A DNA stretch of 64,000 bases from an uncultured Lachnospiraceae bacterium (GCA_910586705.1 CAJUJK010000015.1:1-64000), one strand, 5' to 3'. Positions 53,941 to 63,142 are shown, numbered from the stretch's first letter. Notes: generated by a model from the letters alone, not told the origin. Made by a program: numbers and translations.

Positions 53941-54813
53941 ATGAAAAAGCTGGGAAGAAACGACGCCTGCTGGTGCGGCAGCGGAAAAAAATACAAGGCA
54001 TGTCATATGGCGATGGATGAAAAAATCGAAAGTATCGAATTGCAGGGGCATATTGTTCCGCGGCATGATATCCTGAAGACTCCCGAACAGCTTCAGGGCA
54101 TCCGGGAGAGCAGCAAGCTGAATATCGCCATTCTGGACGAGATTGGGCGGCAGATCCATATCGGCATGAGCACGGAGGAGATTGACAGGATTGTCCGGGA
54201 TATGACGAAGGAGATGGGCGGCATTGCCGCGCCTTTGGGTTACGACGGATTTCCGAAGAGCGTCTGCACTTCCATCAACGAGGTGGTGTGTCACGGCATT
54301 CCCGACGAGAACCGCCTGCTGAAGGATGGCGATATCGTAAATGTGGACGTATCTACTATTTATAACGGGTACTTTTCCGACTCTTCGCGCATGTTTATGC
54401 TGGGGAATGTGCCGGAAGAGACGAGGAAGCTCGTGCGGGTGGCAAGGGAATGTATCGACGTGGGGCTGGAGCAGGTGAAACCGTGGAACTTCCTCGGCGA
54501 CATGGCGCAGGCGATCAACGATTACGCGAGACAGAACGGTTATTCTATCGTGAGGGAGATCGGCGGGCATGGTATCGGTCTGGAATTTCACGAGGAACCT
54601 TTTGTCAGTTATGTGACCCGCAAAGGCACGGAAATGCTTATGGTGCCGGGTATGGTATTTACCATTGAGCCGATGGTCAATATGGGAAAGGCTGACATTT
54701 ATATTGACGATGAGGATGGCTGGACGGTCTATACTGACGATGGCAAGCCCTCCGCCCAGTGGGAGGTCACGCTGGCGGTGACAGAGGACGGTTATGAGAT
54801 TTTGACATACTGA
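53941..54813 (+). CDS. map: Type I methionine aminopeptidase with N-terminal SEC-C zinc motif
   Basis: 290 residues. A SEC-C motif (GRNDACWCGSGKKYKACH, about 4-21) precedes a full pita-bread methionine aminopeptidase domain. The catalytic histidine is in SINEVVCHGIP; the metal ligands are D in VNVDVSTIYNGYFSD, H in GGHGIG and E in FTIEPMV and WEVTLAV. It removes the initiator methionine from nascent proteins; the SEC-C motif probably aids ribosome docking. ATG 53941 lies 12 bases after GGAG; ATG 53929 is adjacent to it and too close. This SEC-C form is typical of Clostridia, often as a second map gene besides the one in the ribosomal-protein cluster. Confidence 0.93.
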   Translation: MKKLGRNDACWCGSGKKYKACHMAMDEKIESIELQGHIVPRHDILKTPEQLQGIRESSKLNIAILDEIGRQIHIGMSTEEIDRIVRDMTKEMGGIAAPLGYDGFPKSVCTSINEVVCHGIPDENRLLKDGDIVNVDVSTIYNGYFSDSSRMFMLGNVPEETRKLVRVARECIDVGLEQVKPWNFLGDMAQAINDYARQNGYSIVREIGGHGIGLEFHEEPFVSYVTRKGTEMLMVPGMVFTIEPMVNMGKADIYIDDEDGWTVYTDDGKPSAQWEVTLAVTEDGYEILTY

Positions 54814-54896
54814 GACATAAGCGGCAGCAGCGCGGAAATTTGCGGAAAAATTTTTAGAATTTCGCGGTGAACGTTATTTCGTTTGGAAAGGTAAAA

Positions 54897-54937
54897 CCCC
54901 GAATGTATCAATATTACAGGTGCATCCGGGGCTTTTT
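54897..54937 (+). terminator. Rho-independent terminator
   Basis: CCCCG-ATGTA to TGCAT-CGGGG stem with small internal mismatch, then CTTTTTG, 84 bp after map. No gene is apparent between here and 55177. Confidence 0.75.
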
Positions 54938-55176
54938 GCATTCAAAAACTTGTGCAACATTCCGATATTGTAAATGGGAATGGCATCTGGTATGGTAATC
55001 ATACAATCTTTGAGAAGATTAAAGTATACTTTATTCCGTACATTTTGTATGTTCTGGATTTCTATGTACGGGTCTGCGGCGGGTCGCCGGATAATCCAGC
55101 AGGAAAAGACGAAAAAGATTGGAAACAAGGGCACATTGAAAAACCAGAAGTTAAAGAAGGAGGCTATAGGAAAACT

Positions 55177-56169
55177 ATGCGCGAATTTATGACAAAAGTG
55201 TCAGATTATTTTAATGAATGGCGGGAGGATCCCGAACGGGAAGACGGACAGGTTACACGGGTGTTTATCATTGCGGCAGCGATCGCGGTGGCTGTGGTAA
55301 TCGCGCTGCTCCTCTGGTGGGGGTACGGCGTGCAGGAAAAAAAGAGGGAGGAAGCCGCTGCGAAAGCAAGAAAACTGCAGGAAGCACAGAGTATGCAGGA
55401 CACACAGGACGCGATTGCCCTGCGGGAGGCGCAGGGACTTGTAACAGCTACTTACGAAGAAAAAATGCAGGAATATATGTCCCGGGATTCCGGGGAACAA
55501 CTGCGGCAGGAATATCTCACGAATACCGAATCCCTGTCAGAGAAAGTGAAGGAACTGCAGGAAGCGCTGGAACAGGTACAGAGGGAAGTGGCGGAGATTC
55601 TCAGGGAATACCGGGAAGGAAGCACAGCGTCCTCCGAAAAAGTGACAGAAAAACTTACGGTACTGGAGAGGGAAACCCGGACTGTCGCGGAGAGCGTCAA
55701 AACGCTGGAAACCAGACTGACAAACCTATCGGACGTGGTGCAGACAATCGACCGGGAAAAGATACCCGCCATTCAGGGGCAGATTGGTGATCTCCGGGCG
55801 GAGCTGGGACAGGTGCGCTCTGACGTGTCGGGTATCTGCGATAAGATCAAAGAACTTCGGAAGGAGGATGAAAGACTCTGGAATAAACTTTCCAAAGTGG
55901 AAGAGAGCCTCAAGACGACCATCAACGAAAATTTAGATGATCTGGATGAACGTCTGGACGAACTCGGAAAAGATATGGATGATCTGGAAAAGGAATTTAG
56001 AAAAGCGTTGGAGGAAGTGGAGAAAAAGAATGAGGAAAGGGCGCGGGAACTGGATGAAAAGCTGGGCAAACAGATAGATGCCCTTTCGTCGGAATCACTC
56101 TCCTACCGCTACGAGGAGCGGACAAACACGCTCTATCTGATGCCGGGTCAGAGCAAATCCGGCAGGTAA
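55177..56169 (+). CDS. Membrane-anchored coiled-coil protein, envelope operon gene 1
   Basis: 330 residues: a short cytoplasmic N-terminus, one membrane helix (about 29-50), then almost 240 residues of charged heptad-repeat coiled coil (about 55-305) and a small C-terminal segment with LSYRYEERTNTLYLMPG. ATG 55177 follows AAGGAGG; a hydrophobic upstream extension in the same frame to 54952 is not supported by a ribosome site. I do not recognise a family beyond coiled coil. It is the first of three closely spaced genes whose other products are exported, so a long extracytoplasmic rod or spacer in the envelope is likely. Confidence 0.78.
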   Translation: MREFMTKVSDYFNEWREDPEREDGQVTRVFIIAAAIAVAVVIALLLWWGYGVQEKKREEAAAKARKLQEAQSMQDTQDAIALREAQGLVTATYEEKMQEYMSRDSGEQLRQEYLTNTESLSEKVKELQEALEQVQREVAEILREYREGSTASSEKVTEKLTVLERETRTVAESVKTLETRLTNLSDVVQTIDREKIPAIQGQIGDLRAELGQVRSDVSGICDKIKELRKEDERLWNKLSKVEESLKTTINENLDDLDERLDELGKDMDDLEKEFRKALEEVEKKNEERARELDEKLGKQIDALSSESLSYRYEERTNTLYLMPGQSKSGR

Positions 56170-56181
56170 AGGAGGGGTGGC

Positions 56182-57327
56182 ATGAATCATAATAGAGGCA
56201 GTAGAGAAAATAAGAGTGCAAGGAAAAGAAAAGGGATATTCGCGGCGCTGCTGGCGCTGATCCTCGGATTGGGCGTGGCAGCACCGGCGGTACGGGCGGA
56301 GGAAAAGCAGGCGGCAGAACCGAAACAGGCATCTGCACAGCCGCCGGAACAGCTGATATCATGGGAGGGACTGTCCTCGCGGGGCAGTCTGGTATACCGG
56401 CAGGAGGAAGAAGGCGCGCAGATATACGCCGCGGATTTTCTTCTTCTGCGGGACCGGCTGGGTATCATTCCCGATACGGTATTTGAACCCGCCTGTTACG
56501 CACATAACCACCAGTGGGAGTACCTTGATACAAACGGGGAGACGCATACCAGACACTGTAGTATCTGTGGACATGCGTTTGATCTGGTGAGTATCCATAA
56601 GGCGGAGAGGCGGGAAACCTGCTCCCTTTTCCATGAGGGGACGACGTATCCCGGCATACGCTATACCTGTGTCTGTGGATATCAATGGGAGTGCGAGAAG
56701 GCGCATACGCTGTTTTTTGAGTCGGTGGACGAAGCCGGGCACAGAAGCGGATGCCGTCTCAACGGCACGGGATTCTGCCCGGGATACGAACCAGTCACGG
56801 AGGAACATTACGCATACTGTTACAATTCTTGCGGGGACGGCAGGCACCATGAAAAAATCTGTCTGGACTGCGGGTATCAGAGTGAGGAAGCGTGTAGCTT
56901 TACGCTTTTGGACTCGGATGGTGAAGAAAACGACAGCGGGGAAAGCGGCGAGGATGACAGCGGCGGCAACGACGGCGTCAGACGATGCTGGTGCGGCAAT
57001 GTGGAGACGGGAGAGGGAAATGCAGGCATAGGAACCGGGGAAGATCATCCGGCTGGGGAAACCGCGTCAGACCCTTCCGGCACGGAATCCGGCGATGAAA
57101 GTGAGGGCACACAGACCGGGGAGAACCCCTCTGGCACGGAGCCGGGGGAAGAAACAGCAGATGAAGAGCCGGGGATGGCATCTGAAATGCCGGACGAGGA
57201 GCCGGGGATGGCATCTGAAATGCCGGACGAGGAGCCGGGGATGGAGCCTGAAACGCCGGACGCAGAGCCGGAGGATGAAACAGAGGAAAATACAGATTCA
57301 GAACAGGGAGGCGGGTATGAAGAATAA
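56182..57327 (+). CDS. Secreted Cys/His-rich protein, envelope operon gene 2
   Basis: 381 residues with a clear signal peptide (cleavage near A39), a 30-residue block (about 66-95: SRGSLVYRQEEEG, then AADFLLLRDRL) also found in the next protein, and a Cys/His-rich region with CSICGH, CVCGY and CLDCGY plus extra cysteines, resembling zinc-ribbon or disulfide clusters. The C-terminal 120 residues are acidic and low-complexity with three 11-residue repeats of the EPGMASEMPDE type. ATG 56182 follows AGGAGGGG. Family unknown. The last 11 bases overlap the next gene. Cell-surface exposure is inferred from the signal peptide; no anchor motif is seen. Confidence 0.78.
   Translation: MNHNRGSRENKSARKRKGIFAALLALILGLGVAAPAVRAEEKQAAEPKQASAQPPEQLISWEGLSSRGSLVYRQEEEGAQIYAADFLLLRDRLGIIPDTVFEPACYAHNHQWEYLDTNGETHTRHCSICGHAFDLVSIHKAERRETCSLFHEGTTYPGIRYTCVCGYQWECEKAHTLFFESVDEAGHRSGCRLNGTGFCPGYEPVTEEHYAYCYNSCGDGRHHEKICLDCGYQSEEACSFTLLDSDGEENDSGESGEDDSGGNDGVRRCWCGNVETGEGNAGIGTGEDHPAGETASDPSGTESGDESEGTQTGENPSGTEPGEETADEEPGMASEMPDEEPGMASEMPDEEPGMEPETPDAEPEDETEENTDSEQGGGYEE
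57166..57264 (+). repeat. Three tandem 33-bp repeats within the secreted protein gene
   Basis: Units begin at 57166, 57199 and 57232 and encode 11-residue blocks; the first two are almost identical in DNA and the third has diverged. Copy number is likely to vary between strains without shifting frame. Confidence 0.75.
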
Positions 57328-58225
57328 AATTTTGGCAATGATAGCGATGTTGACCATGGTGGTCAGTACATGTATGGTGGCAACGGCGGCGGAGACTCCT
57401 TCCGCCACGAAAGCGGAACTGCGCTCAGAGGGAGTGATCCGCTATTCTGGCAAGGAGGGGAACGTGATTATCGATTCGGCGGATTTTTATACGCTGGCAG
57501 ACCGGCTCGATCTCTTTAAAGTGCGGGCAGTCAGACAGCTTGGAGTGATGCATACTTACCTGTCCCGGACTGCCGGGGATGTGGCAATGACAAGCGCGGA
57601 CGGCGTATATGCGGTGCACAGGAAACCGCAGCCGGGGGAAGAGGCGGATCCGCTCTCGCTGGATTTTGCCACCATTCTGGAGGGAATTGCGGTAAGCCAG
57701 AGCATTCCGACAGACCCTGCGGCTTACGGGTTCCCTGTTGGAACAAAGCTCTTTAAGAAGGCGGATGGGACACTCGGCACCAGTGATTCGGACGGTGCGG
57801 AGCCAGTCGTCATTCAGCCTGCAACAGCAGACAATCTGTCCGCGGGAACGGCGGCGTGGGTCAACGGGGAACTGAAACTCGGTACAGGATCGGATATGGC
57901 GAAAATGCTGGAGGAGATATCCAACGCGCAAGGAACAGGAAACGGTCTCGCGCAATATCCGATCGCCGACACTTACATACTTCCGGAAGATGTGCAGGTT
58001 GCTTTTGCCTATGTGGTTACAACGGCACACGGCAGCAATGGGGTGGACGGCAATCAGGCGGGGGCAGATCCTGTTCTGACTGTGAGCAGCTGCAAAAACC
58101 AGACCAAGCTTTTGGGGAAGGGGTATGCCAGAAACGGGTTTAATGTGCGGATCGGTCTCTACTATCTGACAGGGCTGCCTGCCGGCACACAGATCAAAGG
58201 CAGCAGCGGTGTTCTTTTCTACTAG
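57317..58225 (+). CDS. Secreted protein, envelope operon gene 3
   Basis: 302 residues with a signal peptide (cleavage near residue 25). The mature protein opens with SEGVIRYSGKEG and DSADFYTLADRL (about 38-67), a block shared with gene 2 of the operon. The remainder is a beta-rich region ending in GLPAGTQIKGSSGVLFY, with no repeats or anchor. ATG 57317 is five bases after GGGAGG and overlaps the previous gene, so translation is coupled. I do not recognise the family. The shared block suggests that genes 2 and 3 bind the same partner, perhaps the coiled-coil membrane protein of gene 1. Confidence 0.8.
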   Translation: MKNKILAMIAMLTMVVSTCMVATAAETPSATKAELRSEGVIRYSGKEGNVIIDSADFYTLADRLDLFKVRAVRQLGVMHTYLSRTAGDVAMTSADGVYAVHRKPQPGEEADPLSLDFATILEGIAVSQSIPTDPAAYGFPVGTKLFKKADGTLGTSDSDGAEPVVIQPATADNLSAGTAAWVNGELKLGTGSDMAKMLEEISNAQGTGNGLAQYPIADTYILPEDVQVAFAYVVTTAHGSNGVDGNQAGADPVLTVSSCKNQTKLLGKGYARNGFNVRIGLYYLTGLPAGTQIKGSSGVLFY

Positions 58226-58262
58226 ACGTCACAACTGTTTCCGTGGAACGCCCTTGCGGGAA

Positions 58263-58291
58263 TTGACAATCACGCCCCTTTACGATAGACT
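58263..58291 (+). promoter_or_regulatory. metG promoter
   Basis: TTGACA (58263-58268), 17-bp spacer, TAGACT (58286-58291), about 37 bp before the start codon. The leader is too short for a T-box. Confidence 0.7.
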
Positions 58292-58327
58292 TTATCAATA
58301 AGAAGGAATGAGGAAAGGAAGCGTGTC

Positions 58328-60352
58328 ATGAACAAGGGAAAATATTATATTACGACGGCGATTGCCTATACCTCCGGCACTCCCCATATCGGCAACAGCT
58401 ATGAGATTGTGCTGGCGGACAGCATCGCCCGATTTAAAAGAAAAGACGGCTACGACGTATTTTTCCAGACGGGTACGGATGAGCACGGACAAAAGATCGA
58501 GTTAAAGGCACAGGAGACCGACGTTACGCCGAAAGCCTATGTAGATAAGGTGGCGGCTGAAATCCGGCGTATCTGTGATTCGTTAGATACCTCTTATGAT
58601 AAATTTATCCGCACCACCGATGATTTTCACGAGAAACAGGTACAGAAAATTTTTAGGAAGCTATACGAGCAGGGGGATATTTACAAGGGCGCCTATGAAG
58701 GGCTTTACTGTACCCCCTGCGAGTCCTTCTGGACGGAGTCCCAGCTTGTGGACGGGAAATGCCCCGACTGCGGCCGTGAGGTGAAACCGGCAAAGGAGGA
58801 GGCATACTTCTTTAAAATGAGCAAGTATGCGGACAAGCTGATTGCGCATATCAACGAGCACCCCGAGTTTATCCAGCCCGTGTCCCGCAAGAACGAGATG
58901 ATGAATAATTTCCTTCTGCCGGGATTACAGGATCTGTGTGTGTCCAGAACCTCCTTTAAGTGGGGGGTTACCGTGGACTTTGACGACAGGCACGTGGTTT
59001 ATGTGTGGCTTGACGCGCTGACCAACTATATCACGGGCATCGGTTACGACGCGGAAGGGGCGAGCACCGACCAGTATCAGAAACTGTGGCCTGCCGATCT
59101 GCATCTGATCGGTAAGGATATCATCCGTTTCCATACCATATACTGGCCCATCTTTCTGATGGCGCTGGGGGAGCCGCTGCCGAAGCAGGTATTCGGGCAT
59201 CCGTGGCTTTTGCAGGGCGACGGTAAGATGAGCAAATCCAAGGGAAATGTGATCTACGCGGACGATCTGATTCACTTTTTCGGCGTGGACGCGGTGCGCT
59301 ACTTTGTGCTGCACGAGATGCCTTTCGAGAACGACGGCGTGATCACATGGGATCTGATGGTGGAGCGCATGAATTCCGATCTGGCAAATACGCTGGGAAA
59401 TCTGGTGAACCGCACCGTTTCCATGAGCAATAAATATTTCGGAGGCGTGGTTGAGAATAAAAAGGTGGGCGTGGACGCAGGCGCCGAGGATGTAGACGCC
59501 GACCTGTATGGCGTTCTGACCGACACTTATAGCCGCGTTGTTAAGAAGATGGACGAGCTGCGGGTGGCGGATGCGATCACGGAGATCTTTACCCTCTTTA
59601 AGCGCAGCAACAAATATATTGACGAGACGATGCCTTGGGCGCTCGCGAAAGACGAGACGAAAAAGGACAGACTGGCGACGGTGCTTTACAATCTTTCCAA
59701 TGCGATTATAGTGGGCGCCTCTCTTCTGGAGCCTTATATGCCGGAGACCGCGAAGCGGATTTCCGGGCAGATGAACGCACCCTTAATAGACTTTGAAGTG
59801 CTGGAGAAATGTGCTGCTGACCATGACACGGCAACGGCATCCACTCTCTACCCTTCGGGGACACAGGTGACACAGACGCCGGAAATCCTTTTTGCGAGAC
59901 AGGATCTTGCGGAGGTAATGGAGAAGGTGGAAGCCATGTTTGCCGAGAGAAAGAAAGCGGCGGGTGAGGAAGCGGCTACGGAGACGGATGACGTGCCCGC
60001 GGACGTGATAGATATCGAAGCGAAGGAAATGATTTCCTATGATCTGTTTGACCAGTGCCAGTTTCAGGTGGGCGAGATTCTGGAGTGCAAGGAAGTGCCG
60101 AAGTCCAAAAAACTGCTCTGTTCCAAAGTGCGGGTAGGTTCTCAGGTGCGCCAGATTTTATCCGGCATCAAACAGCATTACAGCGCGGAAGAGATGGTAG
60201 GCAAGAAAGTTATGGTGCTTGTAAACTTACAGCCCAGAGAAATTGCCGGTATGATGTCTGAGGGTATGCTGCTCTGTGCGGAGGATGCGGACGGAAAACT
60301 TTCACTGATGACACCCGAGCGGTTCATGCCTGCCGGTGCGGAGATCTGCTGA
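58328..60352 (+). CDS. metG: Methionyl-tRNA synthetase
   Basis: 674-residue class I synthetase. It has the HIGH-type motif GTPHIGNSYE, a zinc knuckle (CTPCESFW...CPDC), the KMSKSKGN loop, an anticodon-binding helical domain, an acidic Ala-rich linker and a C-terminal EMAP/tRNA-binding domain (from about 575, QFQVGEILECKEVPKSKKLL). It charges tRNA-Met with methionine. Length and the appended tRNA-binding domain match the dimeric bacterial enzyme. GGAAAGG lies upstream of ATG 58328. It is followed 15 bp later by a hydrolase gene and probably forms an operon with it. Confidence 0.97.
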   Translation: MNKGKYYITTAIAYTSGTPHIGNSYEIVLADSIARFKRKDGYDVFFQTGTDEHGQKIELKAQETDVTPKAYVDKVAAEIRRICDSLDTSYDKFIRTTDDFHEKQVQKIFRKLYEQGDIYKGAYEGLYCTPCESFWTESQLVDGKCPDCGREVKPAKEEAYFFKMSKYADKLIAHINEHPEFIQPVSRKNEMMNNFLLPGLQDLCVSRTSFKWGVTVDFDDRHVVYVWLDALTNYITGIGYDAEGASTDQYQKLWPADLHLIGKDIIRFHTIYWPIFLMALGEPLPKQVFGHPWLLQGDGKMSKSKGNVIYADDLIHFFGVDAVRYFVLHEMPFENDGVITWDLMVERMNSDLANTLGNLVNRTVSMSNKYFGGVVENKKVGVDAGAEDVDADLYGVLTDTYSRVVKKMDELRVADAITEIFTLFKRSNKYIDETMPWALAKDETKKDRLATVLYNLSNAIIVGASLLEPYMPETAKRISGQMNAPLIDFEVLEKCAADHDTATASTLYPSGTQVTQTPEILFARQDLAEVMEKVEAMFAERKKAAGEEAATETDDVPADVIDIEAKEMISYDLFDQCQFQVGEILECKEVPKSKKLLCSKVRVGSQVRQILSGIKQHYSAEEMVGKKVMVLVNLQPREIAGMMSEGMLLCAEDADGKLSLMTPERFMPAGAEIC

Positions 60353-60366
60353 TCATAAGGAGAAAC

Positions 60367-61305
60367 ATGATAGAAAAAGAGGAATTTTACTTTGGCTCGC
60401 GGGACGGTGAGCATAAACTTCATGCAGTCAGATGGCTTCCCGGGACAGAGAAACCGATCTGCATTTTGCAGATCATACACGGCATGTCAGAGCATATCGG
60501 CCGCTACGAGGATTTTGCGGGATATCTTGCCGGAAAAGGCATTCTTGTAGTTGGCGACGACCATTTAGGACACGGTTTTTCCGTAAAAGACGGCGAAATC
60601 CGCGGCTACTTCTGCAAGGAGGATGCCGCCACCGTGCTGGTGCGGGATGAGCACAGACTGAAAAAGATGATGCAGGAGCAGTATCCCGGCATTCCCTATA
60701 TTATTCTGGGGCACAGCATGGGTTCCTTTATCCTGCGCAACTATCTGATGCGTTACGGGAACGGGATCGACGGGGCTGTCATTATGGGAACAGGTATGCA
60801 GCCAAAGCGTGCCGTGAGGCTGGGCTGGCTGCAGGCGTCTTTTCTGAGTGCGGTTCTCGGTGACAAATATGTGTGCAAAGGTATGGACAAAGCGCTGTTC
60901 GGCGTTTATAACTTGAAATTTCAAGCCGGACCCGGGGATTCCGGGCACTGGGTCAGCGTGAACCCGGAGAATGTGAAAGACTTCCAGTCTGATCCCCTTT
61001 GCAATTTTGTCTTTACCGCCAACGGATTCCAGACACTGATGCGTCTGATCCTGAATCTGTACGACGAGAAAAAGCTGGCGCAGATGCCAAAAGACCTGCC
61101 CATTTTGTTTGTATCGGGACAGGAAGATCCGGTGGGAGACTTTGGGAAAAGCGTGGAGAAGGTATTCCGTTCCTTTGAAGCCCTGGGTATGGAGCATGTG
61201 CAGCTAAAACTTTATCCCGGTGACAGGCACGAAATACTGAATGAGGCGGACCGGCAGAACGTTTACGAGGACATTTACCGCTTTGTGTTGCAAAACGTTA
61301 CATGA
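60367..61305 (+). CDS. Alpha/beta hydrolase (lysophospholipase / monoacylglycerol lipase type)
   Basis: 312 residues of the Hydrolase_4 group. Features are the oxyanion strand LQIIHGMSEHIGRYEDFAGYL, the DDHLGHG loop, the nucleophile elbow GHSMGSF (Ser in the centre), the acid in VSGQEDPVGDFG and the late histidine in YPGDRHEIL. There is no signal peptide, so it should be cytoplasmic. Likely substrates are mono- or lysophospho-glycerides; the real substrate is not known. ATAAGGAG precedes ATG 60367, 15 bp after metG. Confidence 0.9.
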   Translation: MIEKEEFYFGSRDGEHKLHAVRWLPGTEKPICILQIIHGMSEHIGRYEDFAGYLAGKGILVVGDDHLGHGFSVKDGEIRGYFCKEDAATVLVRDEHRLKKMMQEQYPGIPYIILGHSMGSFILRNYLMRYGNGIDGAVIMGTGMQPKRAVRLGWLQASFLSAVLGDKYVCKGMDKALFGVYNLKFQAGPGDSGHWVSVNPENVKDFQSDPLCNFVFTANGFQTLMRLILNLYDEKKLAQMPKDLPILFVSGQEDPVGDFGKSVEKVFRSFEALGMEHVQLKLYPGDRHEILNEADRQNVYEDIYRFVLQNVT

Positions 61306-61371
61306 CTGCGGCGTGGTATCCGGGGCTGAACGGCACATCCCGGCATGAAACGTTTTGGAATGGGGTGAAAC

Positions 61372-61752
61372 ATGAAAAAATTTATGAGTATGCTCTGCCT
61401 GCTGGCGATTCTGTGTGTGGCGTATCTCGTCTTTACACAACCGCGGGACGGCGGCAGACCCGGCATAGAGGATATCGAGTCCGGGGCGGATGAGCTTGTG
61501 GATCAGGTGAAGGGCATGTATGAAGAGTATGGCTCCGCCGCAGTCGCGCAGGCAGATGAAAAACTGGAGGACGTCGTAGAACAGGCGGACGAAAAGCTGG
61601 GCGATGTCGTGGCACAGGCGGACAAAGCCATCGATGATGCGGTGGAAAGTGCGGTAGAAGGCGCAAAAGAAGGCTTTTTCCAAAGCATAAAAGAAAGTAT
61701 AAACGATTTTTTTGAAAGTATGACTTCCCGGGAAAACGAAAATGATAATTGA
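61372..61752 (+). CDS. Small exported protein with 11-residue amphipathic repeats
   Basis: 126 residues: an N-terminal hydrophobic helix (about 5-20, signal or anchor), a short linker, then four consecutive 11-residue units (QADEKLEDVVE, QADEKLGDVVA, QADKAIDDAVE, SAVEGAKEGFF) and a charged tail. The 11-mer period is that of LEA-like and apolipoprotein-like amphipathic helices that lie on membranes or form right-handed coiled coils. I recognise no named family. GGGG at 61361-61364 precedes ATG 61372. A terminator follows, so it may be the last gene of the metG unit. A role at the envelope is inferred. Confidence 0.72.
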   Translation: MKKFMSMLCLLAILCVAYLVFTQPRDGGRPGIEDIESGADELVDQVKGMYEEYGSAAVAQADEKLEDVVEQADEKLGDVVAQADKAIDDAVESAVEGAKEGFFQSIKESINDFFESMTSRENENDN

Positions 61753-61755
61753 AGC

Positions 61756-61792
61756 AAAAACCGCTGATGTCGGGATGACAAGGCGGTTTTTT
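61756..61792 (+). terminator. Rho-independent terminator
   Basis: AAAAACCGC/GCGGTTTTTT stem with an 18-nt loop, ending in a T-tract. Confidence 0.85.
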
Positions 61793-61839
61793 GTATATAC
61801 TCTACTATTATATTATATACAGAAAAAAGGAGGTAGCAT

Positions 61840-62832
61840 ATGAAGATAGCTTTTTTCAGTACAAAACCCTATGACAAAATCTGGTTTGAGCCAATGGGAA
61901 AGGAATATGGATTTGAAATCCGTTTTTATGAGGTGCCTTTTCACGAGGAGACCGTGTCCCTTGCAAAAGGCTTTGACGCAGTCTGTATTTTTGTGAATGA
62001 CTATGTGAATGCGGATATGATCGGGCAGCTTTACGACATGAAGGTAAAAGCGATCCTTCTTCGGAGCGCGGGTTTCAACCACGTGGACGTGAAAGCTGCC
62101 GAAGATAAAATTCAAATTCTGCGTGTACCCAGTTACTCCCCGGAGGCGGTGGCGGAATTTGCCATGACCATGGTGATGACGGTAAACCGCTATACGCACA
62201 AAGCGTACAACAGAACGCGGGAATTTAACATGAGCCTGCACGGGCTGATGGGTGTGGACTTGTACCGCAAAACGGCAGGTATTGTAGGCACGGGAAAGAT
62301 CGGGCAGGCTATGATCCGCATCTGTAACGGGTTCGGTATGGAGGTGCTGGCGTATGACCCTTATCCAAATAAAGATCTGGATGTGGAATACGTGTCGGTG
62401 CAGGAACTGATGGAACGTGCCGATGTGATATCCCTGCACTGTCCGCTTACTTCCGAGACGAAGCATCTGATCAATGCGGACACGATCGGGAAAATGAAAA
62501 AGGGCGTATATCTCGTCAATACGTCTCGCGGCGCACTGATTGATACGGACGCGCTGATCGACGGGCTGGTGGATGGAAAATTCGGCGGCGTGGGTCTGGA
62601 CGTATACGAGGAAGAGGAAGGAATTTTCTACGAGGACAAGTCCAATGAGATTATGAGGGATGAAAATCTTGCCAGACTGATGACCTTCCCGAACGTACTG
62701 ATTACTTCCCATATGGGATTTTTCACCAAGGAGGCAATGCAGGCGATAGCCAAGGTGACACTGGAAAACGCTTATGCGTTGGAAAATGGTCTGCCTCTGG
62801 TTAACCGGGTGGGGAGCGAATCGGTAAAATAG
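61840..62832 (+). CDS. ldhA: D-2-hydroxyacid dehydrogenase (D-lactate dehydrogenase type)
   Basis: 330-residue NAD-dependent dehydrogenase with catalytic N- and C-terminal parts around a Rossmann domain (GIVGTGKIGQ, then acidic-loop residues near YDPYPNKD). The catalytic arginine is in NTSRGALIDT, with the following glutamate in DVYEEEEG and the histidine in SHMGFFTKEAM. The ILLRSAGFNHVD segment is typical of fermentative D-lactate dehydrogenases, which reduce pyruvate to D-lactate to recycle NADH. AAAGGAGG precedes ATG 61840, and TTGTAT (61791) with TATATA (61814) may be its promoter. Other 2-ketoacids remain possible substrates. Confidence 0.9.
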   Translation: MKIAFFSTKPYDKIWFEPMGKEYGFEIRFYEVPFHEETVSLAKGFDAVCIFVNDYVNADMIGQLYDMKVKAILLRSAGFNHVDVKAAEDKIQILRVPSYSPEAVAEFAMTMVMTVNRYTHKAYNRTREFNMSLHGLMGVDLYRKTAGIVGTGKIGQAMIRICNGFGMEVLAYDPYPNKDLDVEYVSVQELMERADVISLHCPLTSETKHLINADTIGKMKKGVYLVNTSRGALIDTDALIDGLVDGKFGGVGLDVYEEEEGIFYEDKSNEIMRDENLARLMTFPNVLITSHMGFFTKEAMQAIAKVTLENAYALENGLPLVNRVGSESVK

Positions 62833-62905
62833 AGAATATGAAATGAGGAAGTTTCGTCTATTTCGGTCAGACGTTATACAGAACAATAACACCCCAAATT
62901 CCCGC

Positions 62906-63138
62906 ATTAGCAACAAATTAGTGACAAATTTCCCCGCCCCGGAACCGTTCCCATCCCCCTGTCCACGCGGGTTGTACGATTTAATAAAAATTTAATTAGT
63001 TACAAATTAGCGACAAATCGGGGGAGTTACGCGGAATAATAAACCATGACAAACGATATCACATACGTTATTTTCGGTATGTGTGACCGCAAACCCGCAT
63101 AAATACTGAACTTTTCAGAATTAAGAAAATCTTAAGAA
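62906..63138 (+). promoter_or_regulatory. Surface-protein 5' module, copy 2
   Basis: Second copy of the module at 17434-17666. Direct-repeat pairs ATTAGCAACAA/ATTAGTGACAA (62906-62927) and ATTAGTTACAA/ATTAGCGACAA (62995-63016) are again 89 bp apart. The same 23-base palindromic end (63116-63138) again starts 121 bp after the second pair. Between the conserved blocks the sequence has diverged without net change in length, which argues that spacing matters. Confidence 0.65.
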
Positions 63139-63142
63139 TTTA

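Noticed and set aside
54952..55176. Upstream extension of the coiled-coil protein with hydrophobic sequence.
   Set aside because: No ribosome site at its start; AAGGAGG lies before ATG 55177 and the extension crosses terminator-proximal untranslated sequence.
58226..58327. Possible T-box or methionine riboswitch before metG.
   Set aside because: The predicted start is only about 30 nt before the ATG, leaving no room for either structure.
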